Below are positions 31,708 through 38,097 of a stretch of DNA of 38,120 nucleotides, one piece after another. The position numbers and the translations under genes were made by a program. Every line of letters starts with the position of its first letter. Within the stretch, counting starts at the first letter, position 1. The notes beneath the pieces were generated by a model. That model was not told the origin of the DNA. It searched no databases and was given only the letters and a program-made list of their open reading frames with translations. The stretch is from an uncultured Alphaproteobacteria bacterium (GTDB lineage: Bacteria; Pseudomonadota; Alphaproteobacteria; CAAHEQ01; UBA3637): assembly GCA_944392125.1 (NCBI GenBank), contig CALXVP010000014.1:1-38120 (forward strand). The letters run 5' to 3'.

Positions 31708-31836
31708 ATGACAAGGCGTGAGCAAATAGAAGAATTTTTCAATTATGCTTTTTTTACGGCCTTCATCGTTGCGCTGGTTATCTGTGCGCGGTATGGGGAT
31801 GTCATAGAAGCAGCGATCATCGTTTTGAAACATTAA
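31708..31836 (+). CDS. Small membrane protein, 42 residues
   Basis: The ATG at 31708 follows AAAAGGAGG. The product MTRREQIEEFFNYAFFTAFI continues VALVICARYGDVIEAAIIVL and ends KH: a short charged N-terminus and one or two hydrophobic helices. The frame fits exactly between the stop at 31694 and the start at 31851. Function unknown. Confidence 0.62.
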   Translation: MTRREQIEEFFNYAFFTAFIVALVICARYGDVIEAAIIVLKH

Positions 31837-31850
31837 TAAAGGAGAATAAA

Positions 31851-32120
31851 ATGGATTACGATAAAATTTTTTACAATGAAACATTCACAAACACGCCTAA
31901 AACTTGGGCTTTTTTTAAAAAGGGTTTAACTGGTTCTTTTGCAACTGCACTTTGTCATGATTGGGAGTTGGGTGATTTAGAAAATCGTAGGCGTTTAGAA
32001 CTTGCTTTTCCACATTTGTTTAATGCGGCGAGGGCTTGGGCGTATTCAGATAACCCAGATGAGTATTTAGAAACACTTATGAAAGGAGAAGAGAATGAAA
32101 GTTTTTGCATGTATAAATGA
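31851..32120 (+). CDS. Early protein, 89 residues, upstream of the annealing protein
   Basis: It begins MDYDKIFYNETFTNTPKTWA and has a conserved-looking block (CHDWELGDLENRRRLELAFP, then HLFNAARAWAYS). It starts behind AAGGAGAA and overlaps the ERF start by 26 bases, so the two are coupled. Proteins of this size often sit just before phage recombinases. No function can be read. Confidence 0.62.
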   Translation: MDYDKIFYNETFTNTPKTWAFFKKGLTGSFATALCHDWELGDLENRRRLELAFPHLFNAARAWAYSDNPDEYLETLMKGEENESFCMYK

Positions 32121-32697
32121 GGTGATGAAATGCCTCGCCAAAAAAGGCATTTCTAAGGATAAAACAAACAACACCCAGGGATATAAATTTCGGGGAATTG
32201 ATGATGTGTATAACACATTGTCATCCTTGCTTGCAGAGCACGGGTTAGTTATTTATCCGATTGTCAAAAGCCGTTGTCAAGAAGAACGCAAAACAAGTAA
32301 AGGCGGTGTATTGTTTTTTACGGCCGTCAACGTTGATTATAACGTTGTTGCTGTTGAGGATGGTTCATCTTTTACCATGTCTGTTTACGGCGAAGCCATG
32401 GATAGTGGTGATAAGTCAACAAATAAGGCCATGTCTGCCGCGTATAAATATATGTGTTTACAGTTGTTTTGCATTCCAACGGAAGGGGATAATGATCCGG
32501 ATGCGTCAACGCCTGATCCGGTGTTGCCGAAACAAACACCTATTCAACAACCCGCACCGTCAAAGCAAACGCCGGAGCAACAATACGCGGCCCTTCTTCA
32601 GATTAAAGGCCTCTATTCTGAAGAACTGGTTAATCAATTTAAAATGATGCCGCTCGAACAAAAGCGGGCGGAATATGAAAGAGTGAAAGGAGCATAA
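32095..32697 (+). CDS. erf: ERF-family single-strand annealing recombinase
   Basis: The 200-residue protein carries the ERF pattern: YKFRGIDDVYNTLSSLLAEH at the N-terminus and YGEAMDSGDKSTNKAMSAAY, then KYMCLQLFCIPTEGDNDPDA. ERF proteins (P22 Erf type) anneal complementary single strands and support circularisation and recombination-dependent replication. A Pro/Gln linker (about 150-170) leads to a small C-terminal helical domain. It starts behind AAAGGAGAAG, and the SSB-like gene follows two genes later. Confidence 0.9.
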   Translation: MKVFACINEVMKCLAKKGISKDKTNNTQGYKFRGIDDVYNTLSSLLAEHGLVIYPIVKSRCQEERKTSKGGVLFFTAVNVDYNVVAVEDGSSFTMSVYGEAMDSGDKSTNKAMSAAYKYMCLQLFCIPTEGDNDPDASTPDPVLPKQTPIQQPAPSKQTPEQQYAALLQIKGLYSEELVNQFKMMPLEQKRAEYERVKGA

Positions 32698-32698
32698 T

Positions 32699-33199
32699 AT
32701 GAGCATATATGAGGATGTACAGACGTTAGAAACACTCATAAACCAGTGTTTTAATGAGCAAACGGGTGAAATACTGCCCGAAGACGAACAGGCCTATAAA
32801 GAGCTTAAAAAAGAACTAACAGAAAACGGGCTGGAACGCTGTGCAAAAGTCGTTGCCAATAAGAAGTCTTTTGTTGATGGGGTTTCTGCTGAAATTGACA
32901 GATTAACGGCGGCAAAACGCCGTGAAAGTAAGCAAATAGAATGGTTGTTAAATTACATGCTGCTTATTTTTAACCAAACAGAGAAAGACAAAAAGGGGCA
33001 TGTTAAAGCCGGGACGTTTGATATTTCGGTCCGCAAATCAACCGTTGTGAAATTAACAAATGATTTTGATAATCCGCTTTATCAGGAAGAGGTAAAAACA
33101 ATCAAAATCGACAAAACAAAAATTAAAGCCGATTTAAAAGCCGGAATCCCGGTGTTAGGGGCTATGTTGGAAGAAAAGCAAAATCTTCAAATAAACTAA
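32699..33199 (+). CDS. Gp157-like protein
   Basis: The 166-residue helical protein shows the siphovirus Gp157 family layout: a charged helical N-terminus (YKELKKELTENGLERCAKVV), ANKKSFVDGVSAEIDRLTAA then KRRESKQIEWLLNYM, and a beta C-terminus (TFDISVRKSTVVKL, IDKTKIKADLKAG). The family lies next to recombination genes in many phages. Its exact role is not settled, though it is often assumed to act with the annealing protein. It starts behind AAAGGAG, two bases after the ERF stop. Confidence 0.78.
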   Translation: MSIYEDVQTLETLINQCFNEQTGEILPEDEQAYKELKKELTENGLERCAKVVANKKSFVDGVSAEIDRLTAAKRRESKQIEWLLNYMLLIFNQTEKDKKGHVKAGTFDISVRKSTVVKLTNDFDNPLYQEEVKTIKIDKTKIKADLKAGIPVLGAMLEEKQNLQIN

Positions 33200-33216
33200 C
33201 TGAAAGGAAGAAAAAA

Positions 33217-33597
33217 ATGAAGATATATGATGTTGTTGCGGTTGTTGGTGAGTATACCACGCAAGACCGCCAGATTAAAAACCGGTATAAAACGGTGGGA
33301 GAGTTTCACCGGTCGAAAGAAAAAAACAAAGAGGGTAAATATGATTACTTTTTGTTGCTGGATAAGTCATTTAATTTAATGGCCGTCAAGCAAAAAGATG
33401 TGAATGATGATAAGGTGTTTTTATCCTTATATCCGCCAAAAGCCAAAGAAGAGAAACAAGAACAAACGTCAAATATGCCGGTATCGGCTGAACAGCAAGC
33501 GTATCAGGCAGCAACGGCAAAAGCGTATCAAGCCGCTAAGAATGGGGATATACAAGCCGGTGCTGGTGAATTAGTTGATGATGAAATACCGTTTTAA
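33217..33597 (+). CDS. SSB-tailed recombination protein
   Basis: The 126-residue protein has a small beta N-terminus (MKIYDVVAVVGEYTTQDRQI, then YKTVGEFH), a Gln/Ala-rich linker and a C-terminal tip GELVDDEIPF like that of bacterial SSB, the docking site for RecO, RecG, PriA and others. It takes the place of an SSB between ERF and other recombination genes. The short N-terminal domain may be a minimal OB-like fold or another DNA-binding domain. It starts behind AAAGGAAG. Confidence 0.68.
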   Translation: MKIYDVVAVVGEYTTQDRQIKNRYKTVGEFHRSKEKNKEGKYDYFLLLDKSFNLMAVKQKDVNDDKVFLSLYPPKAKEEKQEQTSNMPVSAEQQAYQAATAKAYQAAKNGDIQAGAGELVDDEIPF

Positions 33598-33612
33598 GAA
33601 AGAAGAATAAAA

Positions 33613-34059
33613 ATGACTGAAATCGAAATCTACACGCTATCAGATTTTGAGCGATTTTACCGCTCAAAGGTCAGCGAAATCGCCCGCAAAGCAAACGCTA
33701 AATTTCCCGCGTTCGTATTAACGGTCAAAGCGATTAAAGATAGGGTTAGCCGGCAACAGCAAAAGTATATATTCGGGGTGTTATATCCGAATATCCGGCA
33801 GGGATTGTTGGATGACGGGTATGAAACCGTGCAAAACCTGGATGCGGATGAGTTCGATTATTTGATGCGTCAGATGTTTTATTACAAAACGATTTTGACG
33901 AAGAAAGGGGAGCAGAAGGTGCCTAAAAGGCTTTCATTCGGGGCAGGCAAAAAAGAAGATGTGTGTCGCTATATCGATTCATTATTGCGATTTGGTTCTC
34001 AAATCGGGGTATATATCGAAGCCCCGTCAGATGATTGGTATATCGGTTTTACGGGCTAA
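33613..34059 (+). CDS. Recombination-region protein, possibly NinB-like
   Basis: The 148-residue protein lies after the SSB-tailed gene. RSKVSEIARKANAKFPAFVL and VSRQQQKYIFGVLYPNIRQG are followed by YETVQNLDADEFDYLMRQMF, a general shape that recalls lambda NinB/Orf proteins, which bind single strands with SSB. The similarity I see is weak, so the name is tentative. The start follows AAGAAAGAAG at the previous stop. Confidence 0.45.
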   Translation: MTEIEIYTLSDFERFYRSKVSEIARKANAKFPAFVLTVKAIKDRVSRQQQKYIFGVLYPNIRQGLLDDGYETVQNLDADEFDYLMRQMFYYKTILTKKGEQKVPKRLSFGAGKKEDVCRYIDSLLRFGSQIGVYIEAPSDDWYIGFTG

Positions 34060-34119
34060 CCAAAAAATTAAACACATTATCACAAAACATTAAGGAAATA
34101 CAGAGAATAGGAGGCATAA

Positions 34120-34326
34120 ATGGAAGAATTTTATACACGCAAGGAAATTAGGGAATTGTTGAAAGTCAAATCAGACGCAATCATTCTCCGGCTGGAAAAA
34201 GAACACAAATTAAACCCGTTGCGATTTGAGCGGACTATCCGGTATCCGGCGTCTGAAATCACGGCCATATTCGGGATTAAGCCGGGCTATAGCGAGAGTG
34301 AATTTATAGAAGCAAATGCATTTTAG
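34120..34326 (+). CDS. Small HTH protein (MerR/excisionase type)
   Basis: The 68-residue protein opens with FYTRKEIRELLKVKSDAIIL, a winged-HTH start of the HTH_17 / excisionase kind, followed by RLEKEHKLNPLRFERTIRYP and ASEITAIF. It starts behind AGGAGG. Since it lies in the same strand and operon as int and before the antirepressor cassettes, it could be an excisionase or a DNA-binding regulator. Confidence 0.62.
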   Translation: MEEFYTRKEIRELLKVKSDAIILRLEKEHKLNPLRFERTIRYPASEITAIFGIKPGYSESEFIEANAF

Positions 34327-34339
34327 GTGAAAAAACATG

Positions 34340-34369
34340 TTGACAAGTCGGTTTGTTTGGGCGTATAGT
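34340..34369 (+). promoter_or_regulatory. Promoter of C4-antirepressor cassette 1
   Basis: TTGACA (34340-34345) and TATAGT (34364-34369) are 18 bp apart. Transcription should start at about 34376. The in-frame ATG at 34337 is upstream of this start, so it cannot be the start codon on this mRNA. Confidence 0.85.
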
Positions 34370-34373
34370 GGGG

Positions 34374-34561
34374 ATAAGGCTAAACACCTTATTACAAGCG
34401 GACTATCCGCCCCGAAAGATTTGCGGTTATTTTTGTATCCGATAAATGTCGGGGGTGCAGAGAATAAAAGAGGATTCGTCCGAATAATCTCGCTCGTCTT
34501 GTATCGAGTGTTTAGCCCCCGGCACCTGACCGATTCAGGGCTTATAAACAAAGGATACAAG
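34374..34561 (+). ncRNA. c4: C4-type antisense RNA, cassette 1
   Basis: The core 34441-34540 is a GGGGG/CCCCC-closed structure (34451-34455 with 34516-34520) with internal hairpins. One is CTCG/CGAG (34493-34496 with 34505-34508), whose loop holds CTTGTATC. That segment (34498-34505) is complementary over 8 nt to GATACAAG (34554-34561), beside the ant start codon. A second segment, TTGTATCC (34433-34440), is complementary to GGATACAA (34553-34560), which covers the SD. This is the C4 logic of P1/P7: antisense loops that block the antirepressor start. Confidence 0.85.
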
Positions 34562-34564
34562 AAA

Positions 34565-35854
34565 ATGACAAATCAAATCTCAATTTATAATTTCAACCAA
34601 AATCAAGTTAGAACACAATTAATAGATAACAACATCTGGTTTTGTTTAAAAGATGTTTGTAATATTTTGGATGTTAAAAGTTTAACTATGTTAAAACAAC
34701 GGCTTAATCCTAAGGGGCTAAGTCAGACTTACCTCCTTACAAAAGGGGGCAAACAAAAAGCATTTTTTATCAACGAACCAAATTTATACAAAGTGATTTT
34801 TCGCAGTGATAAGCCGATTGCCCGTGATTTTGAAAACTGGGTATGTGAAGAAGTCCTCCCATCCATCCGCAAGACGGGTGCTTATGTGGCACCGGGTGCG
34901 GTTGAAGTTGCTTCATATACCCGCCGGCTACCATCCGCACCGGATGATGATTTTTTAAAAAAGTTCTTGACAGAGTGTTTGCTATTCGATTATACTAGCC
35001 TTACTGAGTTGACTAGCGGAAAACCCGCCCCCGTCAGTATTGGCGAATTTTTTGTACCCGCATTGCGGGGGATGAGAAGCCCCAATATATTGAATAAGGC
35101 TCGAGGTCTAGTCACTTCAGTTGAGTCCCCCACCTACTCATTTTTAGGCGGTATAACTGAAAGACTAAATAAAATGCAAGAATTAATTTCATACACATTC
35201 AAAAACAATTCAATCAGAACACTCATCAAAAACGATTCGCCGTGGTTTGTTGCAACCGATGTCGCAAAGGCTTTGGAATATCGGGATGCACCGAACGCTA
35301 TTCGCGTATTGGACGACGACGAGAAGGATACTCACATTATGAGTACCCTTAAAGGCGACCAAGAACTTACCATCATCAACGAAAGCGGGCTTTATTCGCT
35401 TATTTTGCGGTCGCGTAAACCGGAAGCAAAAGCGTTTAAGAAGTTTGTGACGTCTGAAGTCCTGCCATCGATTCGCAAGACAGGTGCCTATGTGGCACCG
35501 GGTGCAGTTGAAGTTGCCTCATATACCCGCCGAGCCCCATCTGCCCCGCGAGAGATTGTATTATCCGAAAAGGCACGGTCAGAAATCGGTGGGATTGTCA
35601 AAAAATGCTGTGCGGTTGCAATCAAAGACGCATTAAAAGAATTGGTATCGGTGCTAGATAAAAATGCCCCGCAAATATCCGTATTTGATGAACGGTTTGA
35701 GCCGGCTGAACGGGAAGCCTATAATGCTATACTGGCATACGGCAAGCACATGAAAGACAAAGGGATGACAATCGGTGTGCTGGAAGCAAAGGATTATATT
35801 TTATCCGGTCGTTATGAAAAAGAACGGAAAAAATGGGAAAAAATTAATTTTTAA
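34565..35854 (+). CDS. ant: Antirepressor 1, fused in frame with antirepressor 2
   Basis: From the ATG at 34565, behind AAAGGA, the frame is 429 residues. Residues 1-110 are a Bro-N domain (VRTQLIDNNIWFCLKDVCNI; PIARDFENWVCEEVLPSIRK). A linker YVAPGAVEVASYTRRLPSAP follows, then about 80 residues that are only the translation of the C4 element and promoter of cassette 2, then a second Bro-N domain and the shared C-terminal domain. Ant proteins bind and inactivate phage repressors. The fusion looks like a loss of the cassette-1 end by recombination, so the full-length product may be fortuitous. Confidence 0.75.
   Translation: MTNQISIYNFNQNQVRTQLIDNNIWFCLKDVCNILDVKSLTMLKQRLNPKGLSQTYLLTKGGKQKAFFINEPNLYKVIFRSDKPIARDFENWVCEEVLPSIRKTGAYVAPGAVEVASYTRRLPSAPDDDFLKKFLTECLLFDYTSLTELTSGKPAPVSIGEFFVPALRGMRSPNILNKARGLVTSVESPTYSFLGGITERLNKMQELISYTFKNNSIRTLIKNDSPWFVATDVAKALEYRDAPNAIRVLDDDEKDTHIMSTLKGDQELTIINESGLYSLILRSRKPEAKAFKKFVTSEVLPSIRKTGAYVAPGAVEVASYTRRAPSAPREIVLSEKARSEIGGIVKKCCAVAIKDALKELVSVLDKNAPQISVFDERFEPAEREAYNAILAYGKHMKDKGMTIGVLEAKDYILSGRYEKERKKWEKINF
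34967..34996 (+). promoter_or_regulatory. Promoter of C4-antirepressor cassette 2, inside the fused frame
   Basis: TTGACA (34967-34972) and TATACT (34991-34996) are 18 bp apart, the same spacing as in cassettes 1 and 3. Confidence 0.82.
35003..35167 (+). ncRNA. c4: C4-type antisense RNA, cassette 2 (divergent)
   Basis: The sequence is unlike cassettes 1 and 3, but the parts are in the same order: hairpin CCCGC/GCGGG (35057-35061 with 35065-35069), a GGGGG/CCCCC closing stem, and a stem CTCGA/TTGAG whose loop holds TAGTC and TTCAG. TTCAGTT (35116-35122) is complementary to AACTGAA (35155-35161) and TAGTC (35109-35113) to GACTA (35163-35167). TTGTACC (35052-35058) pairs with GGTATAA (35150-35156) with one G-U. 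The targets end seven bases before the ATG at 35174. Confidence 0.72.
35174..35854 (+). CDS. ant: Antirepressor 2 (Bro-N plus shared C-terminal domain)
   Basis: This start lies in frame inside the longer 34565 frame, but it has its own promoter and C4 element, so it is probably the main product. The 226-residue protein has a Bro-N domain (SWFVATDVAKALEYRDAPNA-like pattern: PWFVATDVAKALEY, ELTIINESGLYSLILRSRKP, then FVTSEVLPSIRKTG), the linker YVAPGAVEVASYTRRAPSAP and the C-terminal domain (SEIGGIVKKCCAVAIKDALK, then a tail ending KWEKINF). The last 279 bases are identical to antirepressor 3. Confidence 0.78.
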   Translation: MQELISYTFKNNSIRTLIKNDSPWFVATDVAKALEYRDAPNAIRVLDDDEKDTHIMSTLKGDQELTIINESGLYSLILRSRKPEAKAFKKFVTSEVLPSIRKTGAYVAPGAVEVASYTRRAPSAPREIVLSEKARSEIGGIVKKCCAVAIKDALKELVSVLDKNAPQISVFDERFEPAEREAYNAILAYGKHMKDKGMTIGVLEAKDYILSGRYEKERKKWEKINF

Positions 35855-35908
35855 ATTACAACAGGGGCGGTGAAAGCCCGCCCCACACAAGCAAAAGAGG
35901 AAAAAACA
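35576..35908 (+). repeat. 333-bp exact direct repeat, copy 1
   Basis: Identical to 36544-36876 (offset 968). It covers the shared C-terminal part of the antirepressors, a GGGGCGG/CCGCCCC hairpin without a U run and the GAGGAAAAAACA that precedes the next gene. Confidence 0.92.
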
Positions 35909-35910
35909 TG

Positions 35911-35940
35911 TTGACAATGACTTTCGGTTGTGCTTATAAT
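35911..35940 (+). promoter_or_regulatory. Promoter of C4-antirepressor cassette 3
   Basis: TTGACA (35911-35916) and TATAAT (35935-35940), both perfect consensus, are 18 bp apart. The in-frame ATG at 35908 lies upstream of the promoter and is not a start codon on this mRNA. Confidence 0.9.
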
Positions 35941-35944
35941 GGGG

Positions 35945-36132
35945 ATAAGGCTAAACACCTTATCATAGACGGTTTATCTGTCCCCGTTAGATTTGACAGT
36001 TTTTTTATGTCCGATTATGTCGGGGGTGCAGAGAATACAAGAGGATTCGTCCGAATAATCTCGCTCGTTCTATGTCGAGTGTTTAGCCCCCGGCACCTGA
36101 CCGATTCAGGGTTTCTAAACAAAGGACATAGA
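35945..36132 (+). ncRNA. c4: C4-type antisense RNA, cassette 3
   Basis: The conserved core (36012-36110) matches cassette 1 almost base for base, except for the antisense segments. Loop segment TCTATGTC (36069-36076) is complementary over 8 nt to GACATAGA (36125-36132), and TATGTCC (36006-36012) to GGACATA (36124-36130), next to the ATG at 36136. Both segments and the target differ from cassette 1 in step, which is direct covariation evidence for the pairing. Confidence 0.87.
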
Positions 36133-36135
36133 AAA

Positions 36136-36822
36136 ATGAATAATATTATAACATTCCACGACAAAAAATTAACTGTAAAAGATATAAATGGGCATATATG
36201 GTTATCTGCACCTGATATTTCGGCGGCTTTGGGATATAAAAACGCCGATCAAGTAGGTAAAATTTATAATCGTTATAAAGATGAATTTACGTCTGATATG
36301 TCCCAGACGGTTGAATTGACCGTTTCGGGTAATCTAACAAAAAAAGTAAGAGTTTTTAGCTCCCGCGGCTGTCATCTGATAGCCATGTTTAGTAAAACAC
36401 CGGTCGCAAAAGAGTTTCGCAAATGGGTGTTGGATGTGCTGGATAAACTAAACACACCTCAACAACCAGACCTCATTCCGGTATCCTCATACACACGCCG
36501 TCTGCCCTCTGCCCCACGAGAAATCGTGCTATCCGAAAAAGCCCGGTCAGAAATCGGTGGGATTGTCAAAAAATGCTGTGCGGTTGCAATCAAAGACGCA
36601 TTAAAAGAATTGGTATCGGTGCTAGATAAAAATGCCCCGCAAATATCCGTATTTGATGAACGGTTTGAGCCGGCTGAACGGGAAGCCTATAATGCTATAC
36701 TGGCATACGGCAAGCACATGAAAGACAAAGGGATGACAATCGGTGTGCTGGAAGCAAAGGATTATATTTTATCCGGTCGTTATGAAAAAGAACGGAAAAA
36801 ATGGGAAAAAATTAATTTTTAA
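36136..36822 (+). CDS. ant: Antirepressor 3 (P22 Ant-like N-terminal domain)
   Basis: From the ATG at 36136, behind AAAGGA, the protein is 228 residues. The N-terminal 110 residues (FHDKKLTVKDINGHIWLSAP, DISAALGYKNADQVGKIYNR, then SSRGCHLIAMFSKTPVAKEF) are a Bro-N/P22_AR_N-type domain of different sequence from antirepressors 1 and 2. The linker SSYTRRLPSAPREIVLSEKA and the C-terminal domain are shared with antirepressor 2. It probably inactivates a repressor and triggers induction or helps superinfecting phage. Confidence 0.85.
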   Translation: MNNIITFHDKKLTVKDINGHIWLSAPDISAALGYKNADQVGKIYNRYKDEFTSDMSQTVELTVSGNLTKKVRVFSSRGCHLIAMFSKTPVAKEFRKWVLDVLDKLNTPQQPDLIPVSSYTRRLPSAPREIVLSEKARSEIGGIVKKCCAVAIKDALKELVSVLDKNAPQISVFDERFEPAEREAYNAILAYGKHMKDKGMTIGVLEAKDYILSGRYEKERKKWEKINF

Positions 36823-36876
36823 ATTACAACAGGGGCGGTGAAAGCCCGCCCCACACAAGCAAAAGAGGAAAAAACA
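36544..36876 (+). repeat. 333-bp exact direct repeat, copy 2
   Basis: Identical to 35576-35908. The identity ends two bases before the integrase ATG, so the int ribosome-binding region is the same module that precedes cassette 3. Silent positions are also unchanged, which implies a recent duplication or gene conversion. Confidence 0.92.
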
Positions 36877-36877
36877 A

Positions 36878-38017
36878 ATGGTCTCACTCAAGGTACCATA
36901 TTTGAAAGTATATCGTGGAAAAGGTAAAACAAGTTATTATTTTGCTCCGCCGGCTTATGTTGTGAAGCAGGTATATAACAAGTCAAATCGTGGTATTTTA
37001 TTAACGGGACAAAAGTTGTCCGACGATTTAGATGACGCCATTAAAGAGTGTTTAGAAATCTATGCAAAGAAGATAAAACCGTATTTAAAACGGGGTTATG
37101 AAGAAACAGCGAATAAATATACATTTGAGTATATCTGGCAAAAGTTTTGCGAAAGACGCGGAATCGGATGTGAAGCCTGCGGGAACGGGTTGCTTGATAA
37201 GCCGTTATCTGAACGCACAAAAAAAGATTATCAAAGGGCGTTTTATTTAATTTCAAAAATTAAAAATGAACATGGGCGAAAATTAATTACAATCAATGCC
37301 GATTTAATCACACCACAAGTCGCTGAACGAATCTATTTAAGATTATTCGATTTATGTAAAGAGGCATGGGCACGAAGTTGTAGAGACTTACTGCGTCTTT
37401 TATTTAATTATGGCAAACACAGACTAGGCGTTTTACATAATAATAATCCATTTGAAAACATGCGTATACAACGTACAAAAAATGTACAGCATTTATGGAC
37501 AATGAAAGATGTTGAAGAATTTAACGCAACAGCTTTAAAACTCAATGATTATGAAATCGGCTTAGCTGTTCGTCTCAATTTTTATTTAGGGCAACGACCA
37601 GCCGATTTTTTGAAATTAAGCATGGAACAATTAAAAGAAAAAGGGAGAATGCATTATTTTGAAATCATACCCGCTAAGACGGAAAAACATCAAATCACAT
37701 CATATGCCCCTGTACCGCCAGACATTTACGAAGAGATAAAAGAGCGAACAGGCCAAGTGATACAATTTAAATCGATGTATACATTTTTAGAACATTTTAA
37801 CAAAGTACGAGCACAATCAAGGATAGATAATCGTCTCACATTCAAAGCATTGCGAAACAGTGCGGCAACGGCCTATTATGAAGCGGGCAGTTCAGCAGCC
37901 GAAAGCATGACAATTTTAGGGCACAAACAAATAAATACAAATATGACAATCTATCGTCAAAACACACCGGAGCAAGCAATAAATGCTCTTGAAAAGAGGC
38001 TCAAAAAGCAAGAATAA
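36878..38017 (+). CDS. int: Tyrosine-family integrase
   Basis: The 379-residue site-specific recombinase has an N-terminal arm-binding region, a core-binding SAM-like domain (about 80-200) and a catalytic domain with R240 (GQRPADFLKL), K270, K323-x-L-R326 (FKALRNSAAT; Lys in place of the usual first His), H349 (LGH) and nucleophile Y359 (MTIYRQN). It starts behind GAGGAAAAAACAA and lies 80 bases from attR. It should integrate the phage into the tRNA gene represented by attL and attR. Confidence 0.93.
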   Translation: MVSLKVPYLKVYRGKGKTSYYFAPPAYVVKQVYNKSNRGILLTGQKLSDDLDDAIKECLEIYAKKIKPYLKRGYEETANKYTFEYIWQKFCERRGIGCEACGNGLLDKPLSERTKKDYQRAFYLISKIKNEHGRKLITINADLITPQVAERIYLRLFDLCKEAWARSCRDLLRLLFNYGKHRLGVLHNNNPFENMRIQRTKNVQHLWTMKDVEEFNATALKLNDYEIGLAVRLNFYLGQRPADFLKLSMEQLKEKGRMHYFEIIPAKTEKHQITSYAPVPPDIYEEIKERTGQVIQFKSMYTFLEHFNKVRAQSRIDNRLTFKALRNSAATAYYEAGSSAAESMTILGHKQINTNMTIYRQNTPEQAINALEKRLKKQE

Positions 38018-38045
38018 TTTTCGAAAAAAGTGAGAATAATTTTCG
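38011..38045 (+). repeat. Two 13-bp repeats 22 bp apart next to attR: candidate integrase arm sites
   Basis: AGAATAATTTTCG occurs at 38011-38023 and 38033-38045, with a 22-bp (two-turn) spacing. The first copy overlaps the int stop. Related ATTTTCG-C/T-AAAA sequences occur at 115-126 and, inverted, at 62-72, that is, on the other side of attP in the circular phage. Confidence 0.5.
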
Positions 38046-38097
38046 TAAAAACAAAAAACTACAATAAAAACAGATAATTATTTTATATCCTAACGGT

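Noticed and set aside
34374..34561. Self-splicing group I intron or riboswitch in the ant leader
   Set aside because: Long-range pairings suggested this at first, but I could not find a group I core (P7 and guanosine site) or a known riboswitch. Complementarity to the SD and the ant context fit C4.
34337..34564. ATG at 34337 as the antirepressor start (76 extra residues)
   Set aside because: The codon lies just before the -35 of the cassette promoter, and the translated part is the C4 RNA. The same holds for 35908. The ATGs at 34565 and 36136 have SD sequences and begin the Bro-N domains.
35864..35884. GGGGCGG/CCGCCCC hairpin as a terminator after antirepressor 2 (and at 36832-36852)
   Set aside because: No U run follows on either strand. 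It may affect mRNA stability only.
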